A DNA stretch of 64,000 nucleotides from positions 8,124,001 through 8,188,000 of the forward strand of contig NC_088312.1 in the NCBI RefSeq assembly GCF_910592395.1. The letters are read 5' to 3'. The first letter of the stretch is position 1; each line of letters opens with the position of its first letter. Shown one piece after another: positions 1-10,170 of this stretch. A program made the translations under genes and the position numbers. This DNA comes from Lineus longissimus (taxonomy: Eukaryota; Nemertea; Pilidiophora; Heteronemertea; Lineidae). A model generated the notes under the pieces. That model made no database searches, was not told the DNA's origin, and worked only from the letters and a program-made list of their open reading frames with translations.

Positions 1-312
1 GTGTTGCAGTGGAATTCAATTCATATGCCGCACTGGTGATTTCTGGTGACTTTGTAGTAGAATTTACCGTGTGTACATGTTGTGTTACAGTGGAATTGGA
101 TGTGACCTCTGTTGAAGTGACAGTGGAATTCACTGTGTTTTCAAGAGGTTTTCCTGTTGACTTTATGTTGGGCTGGTCAGTAGAGTGGTCTGGTGGTCTA
201 TGAGTTGTTGGATTTGATTGGGTAAGTCTGGTTGTAGCTGTCATTGTTGTGGTCTCTGGATGCTTAACGCTGGTCGAGTTAATACTATTACCGGTAGTCA
301 CATTCATCTTGC
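1..312 (-). CDS. Partial Ser/Thr-rich mucin-like exon, open at the left window edge
   Basis: Read on the minus strand, this stretch is open throughout. It begins after a possible acceptor (GTTTTAG, AG at 314-313) and continues past base 1. The peptide is dominated by Thr, Ser, Asn and Pro, with several N-glycosylation sequons (NVT, NST) and no recognisable folded domain, so it resembles the stalk of a surface or secreted glycoprotein. The frame also stays open upstream to about base 384, so a start or a longer exon is possible (an ATG lies at about 307-305). Composition resembles the mucin exon of the receptor gene at 6373-10170, but the heptad repeat of that gene is absent. The exon lies on the opposite strand to ASCC3 and apparently inside one of its introns. 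I do not recognise the gene; the domains that would identify it lie outside the window. Confidence 0.5.
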
Positions 313-757
313 CTAAAACAGTTTGCGCAGGTGTTTGTCTTTGAGACTGCTTCTCTATGGTGAAGTGGAAAGATACGGTTTATTTGCAGTGCGATGAAGT
401 TGAAGTTGACTTAGAGAATTAAATTTCTGGAAATTACAAATTAATTACCAACTAATTAATCAATTGATTACCAACTGATTAACCAACTTTAGTTTAGTTT
501 TTGATAGTGGAGCATGTGTTCTGCAGTGAGTGCACTCAGTGATGATATAATTATTATTGGATAATGTGTATGTGGGATGGTCTCTGGATTCTGATCTCGA
601 TACACGATCTTAGCAGTCTTTCATCCTCTTCCTTGTTCTCATTGATTAAAATAGACTGAAAATAAATGCCAGTACAACATGAGTCATCGTCACTTCCGTT
701 ACTTTTCTGGACACATCCTGCGAATTGGTTTTTAGCAGTAAAAGAATGAGCATGAGT

Positions 758-1113
758 ATAATAATAATAATAATAATTATGAGACTTATATAGCGCTAAA
801 TCCAACTGGTTTCAGTCGCTCAAATCGCTTCACATTATTACCCCTAGCTATTGGCCTGTACATTCGTAGTTCAAGCTCTACTCTCTGGGAGTATAACAGG
901 TCCGAGCTGCAGCTATACAGCGCTCAGGACTAACATTCATAGTGTGCCAACTCTGCCAGCTAGGTACCCATTTACTCCTGGGTGGAGAGAAGCAAGTAGG
1001 GTTAAGTGCCTTGCTCAAAGACACAAAGACGAAACAGCAGTGACCCTTCCGAGAATCGAACCCACGACCTCCTGATTATGAACCCGGTGCTCTAACCACT
1101 ACGCCACTGATCT
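758..1113 (-). mobile_element. tRNA-derived SINE with Met-like head
   Basis: On the minus strand, a tRNA-like head occupies about 1113-1040, with an A box (TGGCGTAGTGG), a B box (GGTTCGATTCT) and CAT in the anticodon position. It is followed by a body on the minus strand of the widespread invertebrate type (plus strand reads CCATTTACTCCTGGGTGGAG, then GTGCCTTGCTCAAAGACAC). The 3' part contains AAGCGATTTGAGCG and AGCGCTATATAA and ends in an (ATT)n tail at 758-777. The combination of pol III promoter, body and simple-repeat tail is diagnostic of a SINE. I found no clear target-site duplication. Confidence 0.85.
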
Positions 1114-1978
1114 TCCCTTAAATCCTATCCTTAAATCAACGGTACAGAGTGTGTGCGGGAGAGAGAGGGGGGTTCTTATGACATCAGAGCGAAATGAAAA
1201 ACAAATGCAGTGAATATTGACATAAGGCATGAATTGACATTCATGGTGCTATGTTGCAGCATGTGGTACCAAGTCATCCTTTTTTAACATGATATGCCGA
1301 CACATGATATGCCGATATGCCGAGTGGGCAGGGATTAATGAGAAGTGAAAAGTTTTACCTTTCCCTTCAAATTGAAGAATGACAAAATCTTTACTTACAT
1401 AATTCAGTTGAGAGTCCTGAACTTGTGTTTTAATGCGTGTTGCTTTATGCATTTAGATCGACTTTTGCATGAAACTTCCTTTTCAAATGAACTTAGGTAC
1501 ATGTATTCATTGGATTTATATGGAACACAGTGTAATTAGAATATTTCTTGGCCATGTCATTAGTTCGACTTCCTTTAAGGGGTTGTCTGGCCTATATGAA
1601 CAAATTTAATTGGGTTTCATCCCAATTGTTTTTGAAGAACTTCAAGGATTAAAAAAAAACCACTTTGGACCACTCAAGCTAGCAGGATGATAGGCTGAGT
1701 GCTTTTGTTGAACATTCACAGTTTCGTAAACCATTTTCTAACCAACTTGTAATCTTCTACACCCATGGCTTCAGACTGATCAACAGACACTTTGGGTAGA
1801 ACTATTTCCTTGACAGCAATTCATTCCAAAAGAATATTGTGATTAAAAGATCATTCTCCTTTCTTTTAATTTCAACAGACCATGAAAGTCAACGAATCCT
1901 TAAGTCTTAGAATATCTGAGACAACTGTCAAGTTCTGCAAAAATTTTGTAATTGGAATGCTCTCTTGCCTCTTTTTAG

Positions 1979-4900
1979 TTTCTACAACTTGGATGACACA
2001 GACCATGAACAGATCAACAAATATCTGTCAGGCTTGGTGGAGAAATCGCTCAAGGACCTTGAGAGTGCATACTGCTGTGAAATAGGAGATGTAAGTTTTG
2101 AAAAGAAAGAACGCGGTGGCACAACGGTTGAGCGTCGGCCTTGTGATCGAGAGGTCCCGGGTTCGATACCCGACCGGTGCCACTTTAATATCAACTTGAC
2201 TGAAATGTCCTTGCGTGGGCTAGATTGTGGCTGCCCTTGGTTCTCGAGAAAGGTTTCTGTATAGGCTGGGAAATGAGGTTTACGATTGTAAAGCGCTTTG
2301 AGACAGTTGTGATTGTGCTTTATTCAAAGTTTTGCAAGAAATCTTTCTCCAAGGATGTGACAATGTCTCCCTCTGTGTTTGTGTTAATGTCTCGACTGAT
2401 TGAGGTTACAGCCTGTTCTTTATGTCACTATACTTCTTGTGTATCTTTCCAGGATAGCCGCACAATCGAACCGCTGACGTTAGGCCGGATTGCCTCTTAC
2501 TACTACCTCCACCACAGCAGTGTCCAGATGTTCAGGAATGAGCTACGGCCAGATTCAACCATTCCGGAACTCATCGAAATACTTTCAGTAAGGAAATGAC
2601 GACATTTTGTTGAACATTTCAATAACTGCCTTTATATATAGCCATAATCACTGACTCGCAACAAGAAGTTATTGTTTAGCAGTAACAAATAGAGTGCATA
2701 GTGAGCTCTTCCCATAATTTGTCGTCATGTTTCTAGTAGTGTTTGTTGATACAGTAATGTTTGTTGAGCCATTGTTAATGACATCCTTCCTGCCAGTAGT
2801 TATTAGTTGTAAATCTTGTCATTTTAGGACGCCCACGAATATGATGAACTGCCTGTCCGACACAACGAAGACCAAATCAACAGGTATTACATGTTGTGGT
2901 TAGCTCAGTGATGCCATCTCTTGTCAACCAGTTACTTTACTAGCAGGCTGAAAAATGCCCATGTCTGAGATCAAATGCTTGAGTTAGGTGAAAATGCTTG
3001 TTCTATGTAATCTGCGACGTGATTGGTTGTTTGACTTAGGCATATTGTCCCGATTGTGTGGCTTACTATGGGGAGCCATTTCTGTAAAAATCTCAATTTA
3101 GCCAAAAAGTGAGTTAGGCATTTATGTGAGTAGTGTGACGGACATAGTATTTTCTTGAAAAGCGAGCCATGTTAAATTCCTCACTAAAGTTGATTAAGTC
3201 TGTCTTTATTGCAGTGCTCTGGCTGAGAAGGTGCCTTTAGAAGTCAATCCGCATTCTTACGATAGTGCCCACACGAAAGCTAACATCCTATTCCAGGCTC
3301 ACTTCTGTCGGACAGTGTTACCTTGTACAGACTACTACACGGACACCAAGTCAGTCCTGGACCAAGCCATACGTATTCTTCAGGTCTGTATCAGTGCAAA
3401 CCTTGAAATTGTAGTAATAAATCCCTGACGTGTTCAACAATTCTCTTGACATCAGCTGTGACTCTCAGTCTGAAGTCCCATCTGTCCTACCAGCAGTCTG
3501 GCAGAATCATCTGTCTGGTCTCAACACCTTTTCACATGATTAGTCCAGACAAACTACTGAATTTGTCTGTTAAATGTGGTCAGTTGTGCACTACTACATG
3601 TTGTATACTAAGAAAACATCTGATTGCGGATGATGACTGCTACTCTCTGAATGATTTCTAGGGAATTCGTGAATTAAAACTTTATACATACAAACGAAGT
3701 CTCAACAAGAATTTCAATCCATCATTGTTTTCCTGCTCGTTTCAGGCGATGCTGGATGTGACAGCCGACCAAGGCTGGTTGGCGACGGCTCTCCGTATCA
3801 CCCATCTTGTCCAGATGGTCATACAGGGGCGTTGGCTCCATGACTCCAGCTTACTCACTCTTCCACACTTGGAGCTTTATCACCTCTACTGTTTCAAGTA
3901 AGAGCAGGACTTTTAGCTCCGTACTTCTTATCGAAACTGACATTAGTACAAAATGTATGACAGTGATATACGTGGGGTGTACACGCTTATTCTTTTTTTC
4001 TCCTACAGTCTGGTCATCAGTAGACCCTTTTAAGAGTGTCAAAATGAAACCAATCAGGTATTGAATTTGGCAGTTGGTTTTGTTGCAGTAAGTTGTGAGC
4101 TTAATGTCCCTTGAAGCTACATGTGCGCTGGCTTGAGAATTGTACAGTTTAGCTTCTTGGATGTTGCAATTTACGTTCTGCTTCCAGGAATCCTGAAGAC
4201 AGTGGTTCAAGCAAGAAGACCCCCGTCATGGACTGTCTGCCTGATGTGCTTGCTGTTGTAGGAGACAGGTTCGAAACCATGCTGTCCCTGCTTGAAAATG
4301 AACTCACGCACACAGAAATTGATGAGGTCAGTATAGAAATACACGAAGCATCCAATTAAAATGTTTCAATGCTCTTTAGGACTGTAATACATGTACTTAT
4401 TCTTTCAGCACAGCGAATTTCACTTCTCAACATCAATACCTAATATAACGTCTGCTTATCTTCTTAACTCCAGATATTCCAAGTCTTGCTACAGCTACCC
4501 ATCATTGGTGTTGAGCTGAGTGTCAAGGGCTGGTGGGAAGGCGAAGATCAGAGGTCCAAGATGGTACCAATGCCTCGGAGTGGTTAGCATTCAATTTTCC
4601 TATCGTTAATATAGGTACAAAGTCCTGTCATCAATAGAATAACTTTGCTGTTTTGTGCCTCATGAGAAAATGCGGGCAATAGAGTCAAAGACCAATGAAG
4701 TGGAGGCACTTCAGTTGTCCTTGTGTCCCGCAAGGGGTGATGAGTCGCAAGTTTTAACGCTTCAGACAGAATCTACGCAGGTTTGACAGCTGGTCGGACA
4801 CAACGGTCCTTTCCTTTAGAGGAACTGAGTCAAGGTACAACATTTCAGCATTTGTTCTCTCACGATGGATTCTTTGTTTACAGCTGGTAGACGACAGGAG

Positions 4901-5455
4901 AGCGACTGGCTGCAGGTGCATGCTGATCAGGAATACGTCCTGAATATACGACTAAGAAGGAAAAACAAACTTAAGGTACATTATTGCATTATCTATTGGG
5001 GTTCCTCAAAGAAAACGTAGTTTTTACGTCATTCTTATACATACAGTAGCGAAGATCAACACCGTCAGATGTGATACCAATACTTTATTGTCTTATGTCA
5101 TTCTTTTCAGAAACATGACAGTAAAGCACATGCACCCCGCTTCCCAAAAGTCAAAGACGAAGGCTGGTTCATCATCTTGGGTGAGGTTGAAACCCAGGAC
5201 TTGATCGCTATCAAACGGCTTGGCTTTGTGCGAGGACAGACCAATGTCCAGTTGTCGTTCTACACCCCAGAGGCTGTCGGAAGGGCAATCTTCACGGTAT
5301 ACCTGATCAGCGACTCCTACCAAGGATTGGACCAGCAATACGACATTTGTTTGGATGTGATTCCTGCGAGCATTGAGGCTCAGGTGAACACCGAGTTGAA
5401 AGATGAACTGGATGGCCTTGACTTTGGGGATGATAATTTTGGGGATAATACGTAA
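1979..5455 (+). CDS. ASCC3: Activating signal cointegrator 1 complex subunit 3 (ASCC3), C-terminal nine exons
   Basis: ASCC3 is a Ski2-like 3'-5' helicase with two helicase/Sec63 cassettes; it works in alkylation-damage repair with ALKBH3 and in splitting collided ribosomes. This window holds only the C-terminal part of the second Sec63 module, 435 residues plus stop. Coding exons: 1979-2090, 2453-2587, 2828-2883, 3215-3383, 3746-3897, 4188-4326, 4474-4582, 4884-4975, 5111-5455. Every junction is GT-AG and all phases agree. Diagnostic stretches are GRIASYYYLHH, LPVRHNED, NPHSYDSAHTKA, MLDVTADQGWL, QMVIQGRW, HADQEYVL, RFPKVKDEGWF and GLDQQYDI. The C-terminus is acidic (repeated DFGDDNFG-like). 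The exon before 1979 should encode the WTYFFRR-like segment; I could not find it in 1-1978, so it lies to the left. Low numbers of residues differ from vertebrate ASCC3 as expected for an orthologue. U5 helicase SNRNP200 is the main alternative, but the motifs fit ASCC3 better. Confidence 0.93.
2109..2326 (+). mobile_element. tRNA-derived SINE in ASCC3 intron, flanked by target-site duplication
   Basis: The head contains an A box (TGGCACAACGG, 2117-2127) and a B box (GGTTCGATACC, about 2160). The body follows, and the 3' part contains GTAAAGCGCTTTGAG at about 2288. The copies flanking it, AAGTTTTGAAAAGAAA (2093-2108) and AAGTTTTGCAAGAAA (2327-2341), look like a target-site duplication. The insertion lies about 20 bases beyond the splice donor at 2091, so the left duplication begins just after the donor GT. 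Its 3' segment resembles that of the SINE at 758-1113 although the tRNA heads differ. Confidence 0.85.
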
Positions 5456-5907
5456 CTGAAATCTATTGATGTAGCCTTATACTGATAACTTTGTTATCTC
5501 TCATCCATCAGTCCAGACCAGTTAAGTTTATAGCCAAAGACAGGTTTCATTTGAGTAAATAATGGTGAATGCGGCCTTGCATATTCTGAATATCCAAATG
5601 GCTATTTCAATGGTTGAGACCAACCAATATGCTTACCCTATACCCTATAACAAACGACCATGTAGATGGGAAGGAGCTAATTTATCGGTAATTATTAAGG
5701 ACACAACTCGTCACTAGTTTTGTGTCAGTGGCAAGAGTAATCTTAATGGAGAGGTTCTATTGTACTACTATTTCCTTATATCTTAATTTGAACTTGTGCT
5801 TATATTATGATGGAAGGCTTCTTGTAGTCTGCGGTCTAATTAGTTCATGTCAACTGAAATCTTGGCTTAATTATAGGGTTGTGTGATAAATCTATGTTAT
5901 TGTTTCA

Positions 5908-5913
5908 AATAAA
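5908..5913 (+). promoter_or_regulatory. Poly(A) signal, ASCC3
   Basis: AATAAA lies about 450 bases after the ASCC3 stop codon, in an AT-rich 3' untranslated region with no further open frame. It is the first canonical hexamer on the plus strand after the stop and the likeliest 3' end of the mRNA. Confidence 0.6.
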
Positions 5914-6120
5914 ACAAAGTATTTATTTTAAATTGATTTCATTAGTTGTAATGATTTGCTTCAGAAAAGGAAAAGGTACTAGTTTCATTCTGTGCAATGC
6001 CCCCACTACATGAAATATCATGTGCTACTCAATAATGTACTAATGTTTTCCTTACAGATGAGTTCATGTAACCCTTGTCCTTTTTATGGCGGTGAAACAA
6101 ACAAACGGGACACATTTTTG

Positions 6121-6135
6121 AATAAAAGCTTTATT
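6121..6135. promoter_or_regulatory. Back-to-back poly(A) signals between convergent genes
   Basis: AATAAA on the plus strand (6121-6126) and AATAAA on the minus strand (plus TTTATT, 6130-6135) are separated by three bases and form a near-palindrome around AGCT. The minus-strand hexamer lies about 240 bases past the stop of the receptor gene at 6373 and is its likely poly(A) signal. The plus-strand copy could be a distal signal for ASCC3, which would make the two 3' untranslated regions meet or overlap. Confidence 0.6.
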
Positions 6136-6372
6136 TCATGCCAGAGATGCCAGTTTATACAAAAAGACATGTCATGTACTGATAAAATTTGTTATGTATA
6201 CATGTATATATAATAAGAGAAAGTTTTGAGCGTTAAAACATTTTTACAGTTCTGTGAGATCTGGTAGAGTACAATACAGCTATTTTCTTGTCTTTTGCTT
6301 ATGTCAATTCATATAAAACAAAACTTATAATCTTAAGATACATTTTAGAAAAAAATGTTGTTGTTAAAGTGA

Positions 6373-9300
6373 TTACATATATGCGTAACTATAATCGAAT
6401 GGTTTCGCATCAGTCAATTCTAAGTATTCAGGCGAACCTGGTTTACTCCCTGTCTGAGCTTGTTTGTTCACGGGAGGCGGCAGGGGATTTTCTGGAAGGT
6501 CCTGGTAATCAGGCAAACCCTCATAATCTGCTTCAGGCTCTGCTGGGTTCGATTTTTTACTGAACACTGAATTATCTGGCTTCGGAACACTGGGTGGTTG
6601 GACGAAATGTGGATTCACAACAGCTAAGGGGCGTCTAATAGGCATGCTAGCATCCAGTGACTTGTACGGTCCTGGTGCTCTCAGTTCAGGATTAGCATAC
6701 CTATTAAGACCAGTCTGTGGTCTTTCATAGTCATTGGACTTTGCCTGAGGTTTTTGAAATGACTCCAGATGACTATACTTTGTCTGTCCAGGCATTGGTT
6801 TTTGTATATTCGGCGTTTCGTACGAATTGGTCTGACCAGCAGCGCCATCTTTAAGAGTCTCATAAGTGTTAGTATCTTTTTTGTCCTTTGCATAAGTCAC
6901 TGCGTCGTATGGGATCGTGTCGTAGACATTTTCCTCGAATCCGGGATTAGTGAATGCATTTTCGTACGTGCTATCTCCCCTTTGTAATGCTGGTCTTTGG
7001 TTCAATGTTCTCTGGGATGGTGGCAGCCTTCCTGGTTCTCCAGGGGGTTTGGCTTTTCTTTTCCTATTCCTATTCAAAGAGACCAATATGACATTAGAAA
7101 TTTGGTGCCAGGATATATTTTAGGCTTGTTGCAACAGGTGAAAAATAAGCAAATGACCAGACAGTCTGACAGATTTGCTCTCTCAATATGATTTTTCTTA
7201 CATATATAAGGTTAAAAAAAAGGTATGAAAAGGAGTTTTGAACTAATGATTGCAGAAATCCTTTAAACCTACCTCATGCAGCAACAGATGATGACAATGA
7301 TGAGGATGATGAGTAACAATCCAACACCACCACCTGCAATCCCGATCACAGCTTCTGAAAAGATAAATGATATTGCTTTGAACACATTCGCCAGATCTTG
7401 GTTTACTTTGGTAGATGAAAAGGAGAACTATCAGCAGGACCTGAAGGGGGTCTAATTTGATGGTCTCGAGAGTCTGTGCTACAAAGCCAAAATAGACAAC
7501 TAATTTGCACAGTTTAAAGTTTGACAGAGGCGCATGAACTTACCTGTAGTAAAGAAAGAGGCAGCTTCAGGGGTCACTGTAGTTGTAGTGGAGGCTGAAG
7601 TTGTTGTCAAATCTTCCCCACTGCCACTGCCTTCTGTATCAATTGTTGAGTACGGGGTTGATGTTGTTGTTGTTGTGGTGATGTCTACTTCACCAGTCCC
7701 ACTACCACTGTCAGTTTTAGTTGTCATGGAAGTAGTTGTCATTGTTGTTGATTGGGTTGTAGTCTTATACTCGGTGGTAGGATGCCCACTTGTCAAAGGG
7801 GTTTTTGTTGAAGTGAGATGGTCAGTTGTTGAAGTGGGATGGTCTGTTGTTGAAGTGAGATGGTCAGTTGTTGAAGTGAGACGGTCTGTTGTTGAAGTGA
7901 GACGGTCTGTTGTTAAAGTCAAAATGTCAGTTGTTGAAGTGAGATGGTCAGTTGTTGAAGTAAGACGGTCTGTTGTTGAAGTGAGACGGTCTGTTGTTGA
8001 AGTGAGACGGTCTGTTGTTGAAGTGATAATGTCAGTTGTTGAAGTAAGGGCTGTTGTTGAAGAGAAATGGTCTGTTGTTGAAGTGAGATGGTGTGTGCTA
8101 GAGAACTGTGTTGTTGATGATTCCATTGGAGTTGGGCTTGGGCTTGTGTGGTTCTGTCCCCAAACCCAGGTTAGCGGGTCTCCGCATTCCACGTGAAGTG
8201 GTGCTCTATCGCTGGCTGAAAAAGAAAAGAATAAAACTATTAGGCATTCACTAATTGCTGTAATTGGAAATGATTATAAGCATGTTACGGGCCTTGTGTT
8301 ATCAGGTATCTTATCCGTGGAGATGATTTTGTGTGACATTCGGGATCCCTCTCTCCTTTGGTTCTGTGTTATCTCATTCTCACCTTGTTGGTGTCATCAT
8401 GAAGATTCTTGAGCTTTATAGTTTTCAGTTTCTGATGACATGAAATACATAGGATTAGCAACTTACCGCTGATCTGAAAGAGGAAGCCATTATTCTCATT
8501 CAGACTATCTCCACCTGCAAAACTTTCAAACACAACCTCCATCCAGTTTCCCATAACCTCAAACTCTAGGGAGCCAGTCTGTTCTAAAGTGGCATAATCC
8601 CCGCAAGCTGTGTAGTTCTCGTCTCTTGACTTGATCAGGAACTTGTCCGAGCATACCCTTGGGTCACCGAGTTCGAAGTCTAGCACTTTGATCTTGATAC
8701 TGGGGGTGTGTCGAGGTGCCTGGACTCGGCACATTATGTAGGAGTAGGGAGGGTAAGAAGTCCATGGATAGTTTATGCTTGACACTAGAAATCTGTCCAG
8801 ACCTCTTTCATCGAGATTTGTATTCATTGTTAGAACGGAGTGCTCTGAAATGGTATAAAAACCATATGAAGTTTGTGTTGTTGTGGTGACAGGGCGAGCT
8901 GCAGTGGTCTGGGTTGTACTGTAACTGTGGTTGAGTATCAAAGCACACCAGAAAACTGTTAAGTGGATAGTTTCAACAACTCAGACATGTTCAACTGAGT
9001 TGCACTTTTGTCAGGGTTTGTCAGAATTGTTCCATCAATGTCTTGCAAAGTTTTCGTAAAGGGGTAAATCTCACCTGCTATACATAGGTAATCCACCCAG
9101 AAAATGTTACTTTTGTAACAATTCTTGCCCTGCAGCTGTACCCCCTGCCTCAGTACCACCTCACACTGGGAAAGATGGGTGCACATCATTAGGTCCAAGT
9201 CCATGTCAGAAATCCTGCTGTCCGTAGCACCTGAAGCTGTGTTGACTGTTGTTTCGCATGCTACGTCGGCAAGACCGGTGCTGCAGCTATTTTGGGTGCG

Positions 9301-10170
9301 CCCGTAGGAGGCTCGGTACTTGATGATTGTGTAGCTTGGATCAATGCCTCCACAGCTTAGGGACAGGTTAGATAAAACGCAGCCTGGGACCACTTCCAGT
9401 TGCCATGCTCCGAGTGCAGTATCAGACTCATCATCTGCAAATAGAAATGTTGATGAAGAGTTTATTTACACTGCTCAATTTCATTTTTCAAGCCTCTTTC
9501 TTGTTCTCTCTTTCATTGGACTTTGACAAGTACTGTGGCTGCTCTGTTGATACTAAACTTAATACCATGGCCACTCTATTCAGTGAGCTTTTACATTCAG
9601 TCTAAAAATCATTTGGGAACCACAAATTGTTGTACAGTTGGATAGCATAGCATATCATTTCCAGTTATTCCTTCAGCTTGCTGGCAGATCGAGATTTCTT
9701 GACTCATCTGGACAAAACAATTACAGGGTGAGGGTGCCTACAAATCGTTTACTGTAAAGAGAGTTGAGACCAACAAAAAGAGGTGGACACAACTAGAAAT
9801 ATGATTAAACAAGAACGCAGGCCTACTACTGCTACCTGGAATTTGATCAAAGTTTGATTATACCATCAAAGATTTGAGTAAACTTCCCCTAGCACCAGTT
9901 GAAAGAGAGACATTCAATCCTAAAATGTTGCCAATGATACACCTGCAAGAGCTTACTCACCCCAATACAGAATATAAGGTCTGCTGATTACCAATATAGA
10001 TAGAGAGTAGATAGAACAAATAACTTACCAAGTTCCCCATATCCAGATCCTGAGCTGGCTCCTCCTAACCGTGGTGAGGTTGTGGACAGGGGCACGGTCC
10101 TAGATAAAGATACAGTCACCAAACACATACCACATCCTAAAAAAATCCAGTAAAATCCAAGAGCTACCAT
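6373..10170 (-). CDS. SUEL lectin-CUB-mucin transmembrane receptor with tyrosine-rich tail (776 aa)
   Basis: Minus-strand exons in order: 10170-10029, 9434-9075, 8844-8467, 8215-7544, 7354-7273, 7069-6373; all GT-AG, phases 1,1,1,1,2. ATG (10170) opens a signal peptide (hydrophobic 3-22). Residues 36-52 hold SGSG beside acidic residues. Residues 66-166 are a SUEL/rhamnose-binding-type lectin domain (C66, C75, KYRASYGR at 86-93, closing VDYLC). Residues 169-293 are a CUB domain with C206, C232 and C248; the usual first Cys is absent. Residues 295-517 are mucin-like: Thr heptads TSTTDRL at 337-431, then two SGSG sites in acidic context (about 463 and 489). TM 519-540 is followed by CCC and a basic stop-transfer. 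The 231-residue tail has 16 tyrosines (YENA, NPGF, NTYETL, DYEGL, DYQDL, EYLEL) and a proline stretch PLPPPVNK. Inferred role: glycan-binding surface receptor or part-time proteoglycan signalling through SH2/SH3 partners. No named orthologue is known to me. Confidence 0.88.
7803..8087 (-). repeat. Coding 21-bp minisatellite (TSTTDRL heptads)
   Basis: On the plus strand the unit reads TCAGTTGTTGAAGTGAGAYGG with small variations. About thirteen in-frame copies encode Thr/Ser heptads in the mucin exon of the receptor gene. Because the unit is 21 bp, copy-number change keeps the frame. The units are similar but not identical, so the array is not freshly expanded. Confidence 0.9.

Noticed and set aside
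851-1075. 74-codon plus-strand frame
   Set aside because: Lies inside the minus-strand SINE.
2110-2185. Functional tRNA gene
   Set aside because: The acceptor and D stems are imperfect and the sequence continues into a SINE body with a flanking duplication, so it is a SINE head rather than a tRNA gene.
5093-5338. 81-codon minus-strand frame
   Set aside because: Antisense of the last ASCC3 exon.
7534-8196. 220-codon open frame on the plus strand rich in Val
   Set aside because: It is the antisense shadow of the minus-strand Thr/Ser mucin exon; the 21-bp repeats keep several frames open.
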